Shown here in pieces: positions 5,710-14,890 of a stretch of DNA of 28,326 bases. The position numbers were made by a program, and so were the translations under genes. The stretch lies in assembly GCA_038325105.1 (NCBI GenBank), contig JBBQIR010000023.1, forward strand, positions 1-28,326. Reading direction: 5' to 3'. The DNA is from WSXY01 sp038325105 (GTDB taxonomy: Bacteria > Actinomycetota > Coriobacteriia > Anaerosomatales > Anaerosomataceae). The notes below the pieces were generated by a model. It ran no database searches, was not told where the DNA came from, and saw nothing but the letters and a program-made list of their open reading frames with translations. The stretch's first letter is position 1, and every line of letters begins with the position of its first letter.

Positions 5710-8385
5710 ATGAGCGAAATGCCCAAGGCGTACGACGCTGACGCCGTCGAGAATTCTGTGTTCGCCTCGTGGACCGATGCCGGCTACTTCGGCCACCACA
5801 TCGAAGCGGGAGCCGAGCCGTTCACCGTCGTCATCCCACCACCGAACGTGACCGGATCGCTCCACATGGGGCATGCGCTCAACAACACCATCCAGGACGT
5901 CATCATCCGGCGCTCGAGGATGACCGGGCGCCCGACTCGCTGGGTCGTCGGCACGGATCACGCCGGAATCGCCACACAGAACAAGGTTGAGCAGAAGCTC
6001 GCTGCCCAGGGGCTGTCCCGCTACGACGTCGGTCGAGAGCGCTTCGTCGAGCTCTGTTGGGAGTGGCGTGCCGAGCACGGCTCCACGATCATCAGCCAGC
6101 TCAAAGCGATGGGCTGCTCGTGTGACTACTCCGACGAGCACTTCACGATGGACGAGCCGTACCAGAGGGCCGTGAAGCGCGTTTTTGTCGAGCTCTATAA
6201 CGAGGGTCTCATCTACCGCGGCAAGCGCATCATCAACTGGTGTCCGCGCTGCGCGACTGCACTCTCTGATATCGAGGTGGAGCACGAGGAGCTCGACAGC
6301 CACCTGTGGTTCTTCAAGTACCCGCTCAAGACGGCGGTCTCGGGCATGGACCACGTGGTCGTCGCGACGACCCGTCCCGAGACGATGCTCGGTGACACCT
6401 GCGTCGCGGTTCATCCCGATGACGCGCGCTACCGCGATCTCGTTGGCGCCACTGTCGTGCTGCCGCTCCTCGGGCGCGAGATCCCGATTGTGGCCGACGA
6501 GTACGTCGACCCTGCGTTCGGCACGGGTGCCGTCAAAGTAACTCCGGCGCACGACCCGAACGACTTCGAGATCGGGGAGCGTCACGGGTGCGAGAAGATC
6601 AACGTGCTCGCTGCCGACGCGACGATCACCGCCGAGGGCGGACCGTACGTCGGTCTCGACCGGTATGAGGCCCGCAGGCGGGTCGTTGCCGACATCGACG
6701 CGGCGGGACTGCTCGTGAAGATCGACGACCACGTGCATTCGGTCGGTCACTGCTATCGCTGTCACACCGTTGTCGAGCCCTGGCTCTCCGACCAGTGGTT
6801 CGTCGACATGAAGCCGATCGCCGCACCTGCGATCGAGTGTGTCCGTGACGGGCGTGTGCGCTTCCACCCCGAGCGTTGGAGCGGCGTCTACTTCCACTGG
6901 ATGGAGAACATCCGGGACTGGTGTGTCTCCCGGCAACTCTGGTGGGGTCACCAGATCCCCGTCTTTTACTGCGACGCGTGCGGCGAGATGAGCGCGAGCG
7001 AGACCGACCTCACGACCTGTCCGAAATGCGGCGAAGCGGTCCGCCAGGACGAGGACGTCTTGGATACGTGGTTCTCCTCGGCGCTGTGGCCGTTTGCCAC
7101 GCTCGGATGGCCGGAGGAGAACCCTGACCTCGATTTCTTCTACCCCACGACCGTGCTGTCGACCGCCCGGGACATCCTGTTCCTTTGGGTCGCGCGCATG
7201 ATCATGCAGGGTCTCAAGTTCGCAGGCGACATCCCGTTCTCCGAGGTCATCATCCATCCGACCGTCTTCAATGCCGAGGGCAAGCGCATGAGCAAGTCGC
7301 TCGGAACGGGCGTCGACCCGCTCGACCTCATGGAGCACTACGGCGCAGACGGCATGCGTTTCGGTCTCATGCTCCAGACGACCGGCAGCCAGGACATCAA
7401 GTTTGCCGAGGAGAAGCTGGCCTCGAGCCGCAACTTCGCCAACAAGATCTGGAACGCGAGCCGCTTCGTGCTCATGAACCTGGGTGACGACTACGTCCCC
7501 GGTTTGCCGAAGGCCGAGACGGTCGCCGACCGCTGGATCCTCTCGCGTCTGTCCGCGCTCGCCGAGACCGTCGACGTCGGGCTGGATGTCGACGCCGCGC
7601 GCGCAGCCGGTGCAGAGGCCTTCCAGTTCGGCGAGGTCGCACGCGCACTCTACGAGTTCTTCTGGAACGAGTTCTGTGACTGGTACATCGAGCTTGCCAA
7701 GGGCCGCCTCGCCGCCGGGGGAGAGGTTGCGCTCAATGCACGCCGCAACCTCGTGTTCGTACTCGATCGTGCTCTGCGACTCCTCCACCCGATGATGCCC
7801 TTCATCACCGAGGAGATCTGGCGTCGACTGCCGCTTTCCGTCGCGGACTCCGCCGCGTCGCTCATGATCGCCTCGTGGCCGGTCGGACTCGCGGGGTACC
7901 GTGACGTAGACGCCGAGACCTCTATGCGTGTCCTGCAGGAGCTGGTGACCGAGGTGCGTGCGGTACGTGCGCGTTACGCCGTCGCGCCGAAGACACAAGT
8001 TTCGGTCATCGTGAAGGCGTCGGGGACAGATGCGCTGCTCTTCGAGTCGCAGCGCCACTACCTCCACGAACTCGCCGGTGTCGAGAACCTCTCGATCGAT
8101 GCTGCGGCGACCAAACCGCCGCATGCAGCCGTCGGCGTGGCCGGCGGCGCGGAGATCTTCGTGCCGCTTGAAGGCCTGGTGGACATCGCCGCAGAGCGGG
8201 AGCGCGCCAAGCGCGACCTTGACCGCGCGCAGGTCGACCTCGACCGACTCACGAAGAAGCTCAGCAACGAGGGCTTCCTCGCCAAGGCCGCGCCCGAAGT
8301 CATCGACAAGGACCGCGCGAAGGCGACCGAGCTTGCCGCGCAGGTAGGCAAGCTGACCGAGCAGATCGCGGACCTGGCGGACTAA
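5710..8385 (+). CDS. valS: Valine--tRNA ligase
   Basis: A class I aminoacyl-tRNA synthetase that charges tRNA-Val and edits mischarged threonine. The 891-residue length fits bacterial ValRS. The HIGH motif is HMGH at 52-55 within PPNVTGSLHMGHAL; the second signature is RMSKS at 526-530, with Arg instead of the usual leading Lys. The editing domain lies between, starting near WCPRCATALSDIEVE, and Cys pairs in YCDACGE and TCPKCGE suggest a zinc knuckle. The C-terminal end (from about 825) is a coiled-coil arm rich in Arg, Lys and Glu, as usual. The frame is open upstream to 5545, but the family's N-terminus begins at MSEMPKAYDADAVE, so ATG 5710 is chosen; the ribosome site (AAAGGG) is somewhat distant. 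The TAA stop directly abuts the folC start. Confidence 0.97.
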   Translation: MSEMPKAYDADAVENSVFASWTDAGYFGHHIEAGAEPFTVVIPPPNVTGSLHMGHALNNTIQDVIIRRSRMTGRPTRWVVGTDHAGIATQNKVEQKLAAQGLSRYDVGRERFVELCWEWRAEHGSTIISQLKAMGCSCDYSDEHFTMDEPYQRAVKRVFVELYNEGLIYRGKRIINWCPRCATALSDIEVEHEELDSHLWFFKYPLKTAVSGMDHVVVATTRPETMLGDTCVAVHPDDARYRDLVGATVVLPLLGREIPIVADEYVDPAFGTGAVKVTPAHDPNDFEIGERHGCEKINVLAADATITAEGGPYVGLDRYEARRRVVADIDAAGLLVKIDDHVHSVGHCYRCHTVVEPWLSDQWFVDMKPIAAPAIECVRDGRVRFHPERWSGVYFHWMENIRDWCVSRQLWWGHQIPVFYCDACGEMSASETDLTTCPKCGEAVRQDEDVLDTWFSSALWPFATLGWPEENPDLDFFYPTTVLSTARDILFLWVARMIMQGLKFAGDIPFSEVIIHPTVFNAEGKRMSKSLGTGVDPLDLMEHYGADGMRFGLMLQTTGSQDIKFAEEKLASSRNFANKIWNASRFVLMNLGDDYVPGLPKAETVADRWILSRLSALAETVDVGLDVDAARAAGAEAFQFGEVARALYEFFWNEFCDWYIELAKGRLAAGGEVALNARRNLVFVLDRALRLLHPMMPFITEEIWRRLPLSVADSAASLMIASWPVGLAGYRDVDAETSMRVLQELVTEVRAVRARYAVAPKTQVSVIVKASGTDALLFESQRHYLHELAGVENLSIDAAATKPPHAAVGVAGGAEIFVPLEGLVDIAAERERAKRDLDRAQVDLDRLTKKLSNEGFLAKAAPEVIDKDRAKATELAAQVGKLTEQIADLAD

Positions 8386-9735
8386 GTGACCCCGGGAGAA
8401 CTCACGTACGCCGGAGCCGTTGCCGCGCTCGAGCGTGCGCTTCGCTTCGGCATACACCCATCACTCGATGGCATCCGCGCGCTCACGGAGATCATGGGTC
8501 ACCCCGAGCGGTCGTATGCCTGCGTGCAGGTGACCGGCACGAACGGCAAGACCTCCGTCACGCGGCTCATATCGGCGATCGCGCACGCGCACGGGCTCCG
8601 AGCCGGGGCGTACACGAGTCCTCACCTCGTCAGCTACACGGAGCGCGTTGAGATCGACGGCGTTCCGATCGCCGAGGAGCGCTTCGCACGTTCGATGGCT
8701 GAGGCGCTTCAGGCCGCAGACGTCCTCAGTAGCGGTCATGGCGAGACCCTCGGCATCAACGACGGCTCGTGTACCGCCATCCTCACCGAGTTCGAGCTGC
8801 TCACGGCGGCGGCACTGTACGCATTCCGGGACCACAAGGTCGACTGGGCGTGTCTTGAAGTCGGCATGGGCGGCCGATGGGACGCGACGAGTGTTGTCGC
8901 GCCGCGTGTCTCGGTGGTCACGGGTATCGCCCTCGACCACACGGACCGTCTCGGCTCGACCCGGCAGGAAATCGCGGCTGACAAGGCGCACATCATCAAG
9001 CCGGGCTCGGTTGCCGTCATCGGTCCGGGTTGCGCCGGCGTTGAGGGCGTTTTGCTCGAGCGCGCTCGTTCTGTTGGCGCGCCGACTGTCCGAGTCGGAC
9101 TGTCGGCGGCGGATGTGACGTGGCGCCCGATGGGCGTTCCTGGCACCCCGGATGGCATTACCCGTCTCACCGTTGACGGTACGTTCGCGTCCTACGCGAG
9201 TCTCGAAGTGAGGGCACCCCAGTACCAGGCAGCAAACGTCGCAGTCGCAGTCGCTGCCGCAGAGGCCGCGCTGGGCCAGCCGCTCGATTCCGACGTCCTT
9301 CGAAGCGCGCTTGCGGCAATGCGGTTTCCCGGTCGGTTCGAGTTCCTTGCCCAGAATCCGCCGTTGATCATAGACGGTGCGCACAATCCCGAGGCGGCAT
9401 ATGTGCTTGCCGATGCGGTGCGAGAGTCATTCGGAGACAAGCGCCCGGTCTTCGTGCTGGGTGTGATGGCCGACAAGGATGCCGAGGGTATCGTGCGGGC
9501 GCTCGAGCCTGTCGCCGGCGGGTTCGTTTGCACGCAAAGTCGCTCTGAGCGCGCGCTCGACGCGCACCTCCTTGCCGACATCGTCCGGAGCCTCGGGGCA
9601 GTCGTACTCGGCATCGACGGCGTGGTCGAGCAGGCGGTTGCACAAGCCAGGCTGATGTTCTCACCGGGCGTCGTGTGCACGGGTAGCATCTACGTCGTCG
9701 GCGAGGTTCGGGAAGCGTTCATGACCGTCATGTAG
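8386..9735 (+). CDS. folC: Dihydrofolate synthase / folylpolyglutamate synthase
   Basis: This Mur-ligase-type enzyme adds glutamate to dihydropteroate and/or tetrahydrofolate using ATP. The 449-residue protein has the P-loop GTNGKTS at 51-57, the folate-binding signature SPHLVSYTERVEIDG, the central LDHTDRLGSTRQEIAADKA, and the C-terminal-domain motif IIDGAHNPEA. The start is GTG 8386, immediately after the valS stop with no spacing, so translation probably depends on re-initiation after valS; upstream purines (GGCGG) are weak. Sequence alone does not show whether it is mono- or bifunctional. The valS-folC pairing is common in bacteria. Confidence 0.95.
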   Translation: MTPGELTYAGAVAALERALRFGIHPSLDGIRALTEIMGHPERSYACVQVTGTNGKTSVTRLISAIAHAHGLRAGAYTSPHLVSYTERVEIDGVPIAEERFARSMAEALQAADVLSSGHGETLGINDGSCTAILTEFELLTAAALYAFRDHKVDWACLEVGMGGRWDATSVVAPRVSVVTGIALDHTDRLGSTRQEIAADKAHIIKPGSVAVIGPGCAGVEGVLLERARSVGAPTVRVGLSAADVTWRPMGVPGTPDGITRLTVDGTFASYASLEVRAPQYQAANVAVAVAAAEAALGQPLDSDVLRSALAAMRFPGRFEFLAQNPPLIIDGAHNPEAAYVLADAVRESFGDKRPVFVLGVMADKDAEGIVRALEPVAGGFVCTQSRSERALDAHLLADIVRSLGAVVLGIDGVVEQAVAQARLMFSPGVVCTGSIYVVGEVREAFMTVM

Positions 9736-9776
9736 GCGTTGCACGTCCGTTGCGTGCCGCAATCCGGTGGATACGC

Positions 9777-9834
9777 TAGAATCCCGTTAGTCGTGCACCG
9801 GGCGGTCATCCGCCTGTCATCAGCCCTTATGGGC
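9777..9834 (+). promoter_or_regulatory. -10 element and two leader hairpins before the zinc-ribbon gene
   Basis: TAGAAT at 9777-9782 is a candidate -10, identical to the one before valS; the -35 (GTGCCG at 9754-9759) is weak. The leader then has two perfect tetraloop hairpins, GGCGG-tcat-CCGCC at 9801-9814 and GCCC-ttat-GGGC at 9823-9834, the second ending a few bases before the ribosome site. Neither is followed by a T tract, so they do not look like terminators. Confidence 0.4.
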
Positions 9835-9848
9835 GAGAAGGGGACGGT

Positions 9849-10289
9849 ATGAACGAGGTCTTAGGTGAGCTGCTCAAGCCTTACGCTGCGGCAATCGAGC
9901 TCACACAGCGGCTCTGCATCCTGTTCTTCATCGTCTTCACCGTCGCGCTCATCTTCTGGACGTGGCGCGATGCACAGCGGCGCGGGGCAATGCCTTGGTT
10001 CTGGGCGCTCGTCGTCGTCTTCTTCAACGTTGCTGGTTGGCTGATCTACATGGTTGTGCGTCCGCCGGAATCCCGCGAAGACGCACGCGAGCGTGAGCTT
10101 GAGATTCGCTCCCGTGAAGCGGAACTGGCCCGTAGCAACCCCGTGTGTCCCGCATGCTTCAAGCCGGTCGACAAGGAGTTCCTCATCTGCCCTTCGTGCA
10201 TGAAGAAGCTCAAGAAGGAGTGCACGAACTGCGAGAAGCCGCTCAAGCTCGACTGGGCAGTATGCCCTTACTGCAAGACCAAGCAGTAG
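9849..10289 (+). CDS. Two-helix membrane protein with double zinc ribbon
   Basis: A 146-residue protein of unknown precise role. Hydrophobic segments at about 20-38 and 49-70 should be membrane helices. A charged helix (73-95, rich in Glu and Arg) links them to a cytoplasmic double zinc ribbon with four CXXC pairs: Cys100/103, Cys114/117, Cys125/128 and Cys139/142. Such ribbons commonly mediate protein contacts or act as zinc-stabilised scaffolds; no catalytic motif is present. The N-terminal part resembles the short PLDc_N-type membrane module (rearranged TM-Trp-TM), an impression and not a firm call. ATG 9849 follows AAGGGG by five bases. It stands alone between folC and thrS with its own leader. 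Confidence 0.85.
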   Translation: MNEVLGELLKPYAAAIELTQRLCILFFIVFTVALIFWTWRDAQRRGAMPWFWALVVVFFNVAGWLIYMVVRPPESREDARERELEIRSREAELARSNPVCPACFKPVDKEFLICPSCMKKLKKECTNCEKPLKLDWAVCPYCKTKQ

Positions 10290-10339
10290 CATCTCCCGCC
10301 GGTGTTGCACGAGCGGGTAAACTGAGAGTCACGGCCGGT

Positions 10340-10375
10340 CCGCCCCGCCATCGCGGGGCGGCCCTCTATCGGAGG
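10340..10375 (+). promoter_or_regulatory. thrS leader hairpin and possible Shine-Dalgarno lock
   Basis: A perfect 9-bp hairpin, CCGCCCCGC-catc-GCGGGGCGG, spans 10340-10361. Immediately after it, CCTC (10363-10366) can pair with GAGG (10372-10375) inside the thrS ribosome site. The first hairpin has no T tract after it. It may be the end of the upstream transcript or part of translational control of thrS. Confidence 0.4.
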
Positions 10376-10381
10376 TAGATG

Positions 10382-12301
10382 ATGGTTCAGATCTCGGTGA
10401 AGCTTCCCGACGGCAACATGCTCAACGTGCCCGAGGGCTCCACGGTCGTCGACGTCGCCGCAGCCATCGGCCCGCGCCTCGCGCAGGCCGCGCTCGCCGG
10501 CTCGATCAACGGTACGCTCGTTGACCTCGGCCGTGTTGTCGCGGACGGGGACGAGATCGCAATCATCACCGCGAAGAGTCCGGAGGCGCTCCATATCGTC
10601 CGCCACTCCGCCGCGCACATCATGGCCGAGGCCGTGAAAGACCTCTTCCCAACGGCGAAGTTCGGCATCGGCCCGTCGATCGAAGACGGTTTCTACTACG
10701 ACTTCGACGTGGACCGGTCGTTCGGCCCCGAGGACCTCCAGGCGATCGAAGAGCGCATGCACCAGATCGTGGCCGAGGAGAAGACCTTCGACCGCGGTGT
10801 GCTCGACAAGCTTGAGGCGTGGGACGCCTTCGACGGTCAGCCATACAAGCGTGAACTCATCGAGGACCTGCCCGAGGGCGAGGTCATCTCCACGTATACC
10901 CAAGGGGCTTTCACGGATCTTTGCCGGGGCCCGCACCTCCCGAGCACCGGGGCGCTCAAGGCGTTCAAGCTCATGAAGGTCGCCGGTGCGTACTGGCGTG
11001 GTGACAGCACGCGGCCGATGCTGCAGCGCATCTACGGCACCGCCTGGCTCACCCAGAAGGACCTCGACGAATACCTCACTCGTCTGGAAGAGGCCGAGAA
11101 GCGGGACCACCGCAAGCTCGGCAAGGAGCTCGACTTGTTCTCGTTCCACGAGGAGGCCGGAGCTGGTCTGCCGCTCTACCACCCCAAGGGCGCACGCACG
11201 CTCCGTCTCCTTCAGGAGTGGCTGCGCGCGGAGCTCTACCGCCGCGATTACGTCGAGGCCATCACTCCGCACATGTACAAGGCCGACGTGTGGAAGATCT
11301 CCGGGCATTACGAGAACTACCGGGACAACATGTACTTCTTCCAGATCGACGAGGGTGACGGCAAGATCAACGAGTACGGCATCAAGCCGATGAACTGCCC
11401 TGGTCACCTGATGATCTTCGGCAACGACCTCCGCAGCTACCGCGACCTGCCGATGCGCATTTTCGAGTTCGGCACCGTCTACCGGCACGAGATGTCCGGC
11501 GTGGTGCACGGCCTCATGCGTGCGCGCGGCTTCACGCAGGACGACGCCCACATCTTCTGCACCGCAGAGCAGGTTCACGACGAGGTTGTGGGAATGCTCG
11601 ACCTCGTGCACTACGTCATGCACGACGTATTCGGCTTCGAGTACACCGCGGAGATATCCACCCGCCCGAAGGAGCACTCTATCGGCGGCGAGGAGTTCTG
11701 GGACATAGCCACGAAGTCACTTATGGGTGCGTGTGAGGCCCGCGGCCTCGCCTACGAGATCAACGAAGGCGACGGAGCCTTCTATGGACCCAAGATCGAC
11801 ATCAAGCTCCGCGATGCGATTGGCCGTACGTGGCAGTGCTCCACGATCCAGGTGGACTTCAATATGCCGCAGCGGTTCGGTCTGACGTACCGTACGGCAG
11901 ACAACTCCGAGGCGCAGCCGTACATGTTGCACCGAACGATCCTCGGCAGTATGGAACGCTTCTTCGGCATCCTCATCGAGCACTACGCCGGCGCGCTTCC
12001 CACGTGGCTCGCGCCGGTACAGGCTGTGCTCATCCCGATCTCCGACCGTCACCTCGATTACGCCGAGGAGACCCGCAAGGCGCTCATCGCCGCAGGCGTC
12101 AGGGCCGAGGTGTACGCTGAGAACGAGCCCATGCGCGTGAAGATCGCCAAGGCGCAGCAGCAAAAGTCCCCGTATATGCTCATCGTCGGCGACAAAGAGG
12201 TCGAGTCCGGCGAAGTAGGCGTGCGCGAGAGGACCGCGGGTGACATCGGCGCGATGACCATCGAGGCGTTCGCGGAGAGGGTTCTTTCCGAGCGACCCTA
12301 A
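10382..12301 (+). CDS. thrS: Threonine--tRNA ligase
   Basis: A class II synthetase charging tRNA-Thr, 639 residues. Domains in order: an N-terminal TGS domain (about 1-62), the second additional domain that removes misattached serine (HSAAH at 75-79, later CRGPHLP), the catalytic core with MNCPGH carrying a zinc-binding Cys near 339, motif 2 TVYRHEMSG and motif 3 around LHRTILGSMERFFG, then the anticodon-binding domain from about 540. Two ATG codons are adjacent. I choose the second (10382) because GGAGG at 10371-10375 would be only three bases from the first (10379) but six from the second. Confidence 0.97.
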   Translation: MVQISVKLPDGNMLNVPEGSTVVDVAAAIGPRLAQAALAGSINGTLVDLGRVVADGDEIAIITAKSPEALHIVRHSAAHIMAEAVKDLFPTAKFGIGPSIEDGFYYDFDVDRSFGPEDLQAIEERMHQIVAEEKTFDRGVLDKLEAWDAFDGQPYKRELIEDLPEGEVISTYTQGAFTDLCRGPHLPSTGALKAFKLMKVAGAYWRGDSTRPMLQRIYGTAWLTQKDLDEYLTRLEEAEKRDHRKLGKELDLFSFHEEAGAGLPLYHPKGARTLRLLQEWLRAELYRRDYVEAITPHMYKADVWKISGHYENYRDNMYFFQIDEGDGKINEYGIKPMNCPGHLMIFGNDLRSYRDLPMRIFEFGTVYRHEMSGVVHGLMRARGFTQDDAHIFCTAEQVHDEVVGMLDLVHYVMHDVFGFEYTAEISTRPKEHSIGGEEFWDIATKSLMGACEARGLAYEINEGDGAFYGPKIDIKLRDAIGRTWQCSTIQVDFNMPQRFGLTYRTADNSEAQPYMLHRTILGSMERFFGILIEHYAGALPTWLAPVQAVLIPISDRHLDYAEETRKALIAAGVRAEVYAENEPMRVKIAKAQQQKSPYMLIVGDKEVESGEVGVRERTAGDIGAMTIEAFAERVLSERP

Positions 12302-12333
12302 GCCCCCGGGATCCATGACCGAGAGGGAAGCGT

Positions 12334-14832
12334 GTGACCTGGCTCCCGCCTGCGATCGTCGCAATCATGAGCGGCAGCGTCATCCTGGCTGCGGTCTTCT
12401 TGTATCTCTACGCCCGGGAACGCGAAACATGGATGGGTATCTGGGGCGTCGCCTGGCTCGCCTACACCGTGCGCTTCGGGGTGGAACTCTACCAGGCGAC
12501 CACGGGGACAACGGCGGCGGCGCCTGCTCTCGCCAATAGCCTGCTCGTTCTTGTCACGGGCGTCCTCCTTCTGGATGGAACTTATCTTCTAGCGGGCAGG
12601 AGAATCCCGCAGTGGCAACACTACCTCGCGCTCTTCGCGGGGGTTTGGACGTGTGTCGCAGTCGCCCTGTCCCTCTCCTTGCCCTACGCGAGCGCGGCAG
12701 CATGGGTATTCCGGGGCGTTGCGAACATCGCGGCAGGCATCGTGTGGTACCGCAGCGTCAAGGATGCGGGGCCATGGGGCAAGATCACCGGCGTCGCGTT
12801 CGTCGTGTGGGGACTGCACAACCTCGACTACCCGTTCTTGCGCGGCGTTGCTTCGTTCGCCGCGATCGGCTTCATGATTGGCGCCTTCCTCGAGTTCGTG
12901 ATCGCTTTCGGCGCGCTCATCGCGCACTTCGAGCGCACCAGGAACAGACTCGAGCGCAGCGAGGGCAGCTTTCGGCTGTTTGCCGAGAATGCCCGTGATG
13001 TGATCTTCAGGACACGCATTTCTCCGGACTTCGCAATGGAGTACATCAGTCCGGCCATCGAGCAGCTCGTGGGTTATCCACAATCCCATTTTCTGGGGCG
13101 TCCTGAAGCTGCCGTTGAGCTCGTGCACCCGGACGATCGCGCGACGGTGATTGCCGCCATGAGTGGCGACGTGGCAGAAGGTCCTTGGCTGTGCCGCTGG
13201 CTCCACCGCGACGGGCGCATCGTCTGGACTGAACAACAGTTGGTGGGGGTGCGCGACCCAGACGGCGTCGTGACGCGCGTCGACGGGATCGCTCGAGATG
13301 TCACGGACAGAGTACTCGCCGAGCAGGCGGCCCAGCGCAGCGAGCTTCGCTACCGCTCGCTCTTCGAACGAAGTGCCTCGCCAATGCTCCTCATCGATCC
13401 CGAGGATGGGGCCATTGCGGATGCCAATGAGGCGGCAGCAACGTACTACGGCTGGTCACATGAGCAGTTGCTCGCCATGCGGATCGGCGATATCAGTACG
13501 CTCTCTCCGGATGAGCTCGCTAAGGCACTGGCTACCGCGCGCGACCAACGGCGAAGCTACTTTCTGTTCCGCCACCGCAGGGCCGGCGGCGACGTCAGGG
13601 ACGTAGAGGTGTATGCAGGCCCGGTGAAATACGAGGAGCGGGATTTGCTCTACTCGATCGTTCACGATGTGACCGACCGTAACGAGATTCTTCGCGAACT
13701 CGCTGAAAGCGAGGAGCGATACATCGCGCTCTTCCGGGACAGTCTCTCACCGATGCTTATCGTCGATCCGGAGGATGCGCGGATCGTCGACGCCAATGCG
13801 GCGGCGTCGACTCTCTACGGCAAGAGCACGATCGAACTGACGCAACTCACCATCACTGACCTGAGCGTGGACGATCACGACATGATCCAGAGAGAGATTG
13901 GCCGCACCATCGAAGCCGGTGGACAACTCGCGCTCTATCGGCACCTGTGTGCCGGGGGTCGGGTATGCGACGTGGAGGTGCACGCGACGCCGATCGTCTC
14001 GAACGGGCGCACGCTGCTGTACACGATCGTTCACGACGTCACCCAACGGGCACAAGCCGAAGGTGAACTCGCGGTGTACCGGCAGCACCTCGAGGAGGTT
14101 GTCGCGGAGCGCACCGAGGAGCTCACGAGGGCGAACGCGGCCCTCGAGCGGGCGTCACAAGCCAAGGACGAATACCTGGCGAACATGAGCCATGAGTTGC
14201 GCACGCCGCTCAACTCGGTGATAGGGTTCTCTTCACTACTGGTCCGGGGTATGGCGGGTGAGCTCAACGAGGAACAGTCCCGCCAGGTTGCGATGATCAA
14301 CACCGCCGGACAGCACCTTCTCGGCGTTGTCGACGGAATCCTCGACCTGGCCCGCATCGAGGCTGGTCGCATCGAAGCCGAGCCGGAGTCCACCGACGTG
14401 TCGATGCTGTGCATGGAGGTGATACGGGGTGCTGAACCGCTCGCCAGCGAGCGGGGAATCGCGCTCGTTGCCGAGATTCCCGAGAGCATCATAGCCATGA
14501 CGGACCCCACGCTGGTCGAGCAGATCGTCTGGAACCTCGTCGGCAACGGCATCAAGTTCACAGACAAGGGTGAGGTGCGGCTGACCCTCTCGGCGACCGA
14601 GTCACTCGTGCGCATCGTCGTATCGGACACTGGACGGGGCCTGCGTGCTGCCGACCGGGAGCGCGTGTTCGAGACGTTCCTCCGGATCGCTGACGTCGAC
14701 GGGACCAGAACCGAGGGTTCCGGGCTCGGTCTACCCATCACGAAACGCCTCGTGCAGGTTCTCGGTGGAACGATCGAACTCGAGAGCGAGTTCGGTGGCG
14801 GGTCCTCATTCACGGTCACGTTGCCGCGATAG
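12334..14832 (+). CDS. Seven-helix, three-PAS sensor histidine kinase
   Basis: An 832-residue membrane sensor that should autophosphorylate on histidine. The first 200 residues hold about seven hydrophobic segments (8-27, 36-50, 67-87, 96-115, 121-141, 152-169, 173-197), a possible membrane sensory module. Three PAS domains follow (about 210-325, 340-450, 460-570), the last two clearly similar to each other (both contain SPML and VDPEDA- or IDPEDG-like segments and end in IVHDVT). A coiled coil leads to the HisKA H-box SHELRTPLNS with His620. The ATPase domain has N-box NLVGNGIKFT (734-743), DTGRGL (765-770) and GSGLGL (795-800). There is no receiver domain and no response regulator nearby, so its partner is elsewhere. 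GTG 12334 follows GAGGGAAG. The ligand is unknown. It lies 32 bases after thrS and could be co-transcribed. Confidence 0.92.
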   Translation: MTWLPPAIVAIMSGSVILAAVFLYLYARERETWMGIWGVAWLAYTVRFGVELYQATTGTTAAAPALANSLLVLVTGVLLLDGTYLLAGRRIPQWQHYLALFAGVWTCVAVALSLSLPYASAAAWVFRGVANIAAGIVWYRSVKDAGPWGKITGVAFVVWGLHNLDYPFLRGVASFAAIGFMIGAFLEFVIAFGALIAHFERTRNRLERSEGSFRLFAENARDVIFRTRISPDFAMEYISPAIEQLVGYPQSHFLGRPEAAVELVHPDDRATVIAAMSGDVAEGPWLCRWLHRDGRIVWTEQQLVGVRDPDGVVTRVDGIARDVTDRVLAEQAAQRSELRYRSLFERSASPMLLIDPEDGAIADANEAAATYYGWSHEQLLAMRIGDISTLSPDELAKALATARDQRRSYFLFRHRRAGGDVRDVEVYAGPVKYEERDLLYSIVHDVTDRNEILRELAESEERYIALFRDSLSPMLIVDPEDARIVDANAAASTLYGKSTIELTQLTITDLSVDDHDMIQREIGRTIEAGGQLALYRHLCAGGRVCDVEVHATPIVSNGRTLLYTIVHDVTQRAQAEGELAVYRQHLEEVVAERTEELTRANAALERASQAKDEYLANMSHELRTPLNSVIGFSSLLVRGMAGELNEEQSRQVAMINTAGQHLLGVVDGILDLARIEAGRIEAEPESTDVSMLCMEVIRGAEPLASERGIALVAEIPESIIAMTDPTLVEQIVWNLVGNGIKFTDKGEVRLTLSATESLVRIVVSDTGRGLRAADRERVFETFLRIADVDGTRTEGSGLGLPITKRLVQVLGGTIELESEFGGGSSFTVTLPR

Positions 14833-14858
14833 ACAGCGCTCCCCGACGCGGCTATACT
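14830..14858 (+). promoter_or_regulatory. Promoter of infC-rpmI-rplT
   Basis: TAGACA (14830-14835, 5 of 6 matches) and TATACT (14853-14858, 5 of 6) are exactly 17 bases apart. The -35 begins within the stop codon of the histidine kinase gene. Transcription starting near 14865 would give a leader of about 220 bases before infC. Confidence 0.75.
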
Positions 14859-14890
14859 GGCACGGCTACACCAACAGCATAGCGAAAAGC

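Noticed and set aside
5699..5713. Mini-frame ATG CGG CTT CTA TGA overlapping the valS start, as a leader peptide
   Set aside because: AAAGGG directly touches its ATG, too close for a ribosome site, and the peptide has no valine codons; likely chance.
5665..8457. 930-codon open frame on the minus strand across all of valS
   Set aside because: It mirrors valS codon-for-codon; high GC at third positions removes stops on the opposite strand. The translation is low-complexity and has no domain or ribosome site.
10268..11677. Long minus-strand frame opposite thrS (and similar ones opposite pheT, argJ and clpX)
   Set aside because: Same GC-skewed antisense effect; no recognisable protein features.
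12332..14832. Histidine kinase as a hybrid with a receiver domain
   Set aside because: The protein ends shortly after the ATPase G2 box (GSGLGL) with the usual final strand; no receiver follows.
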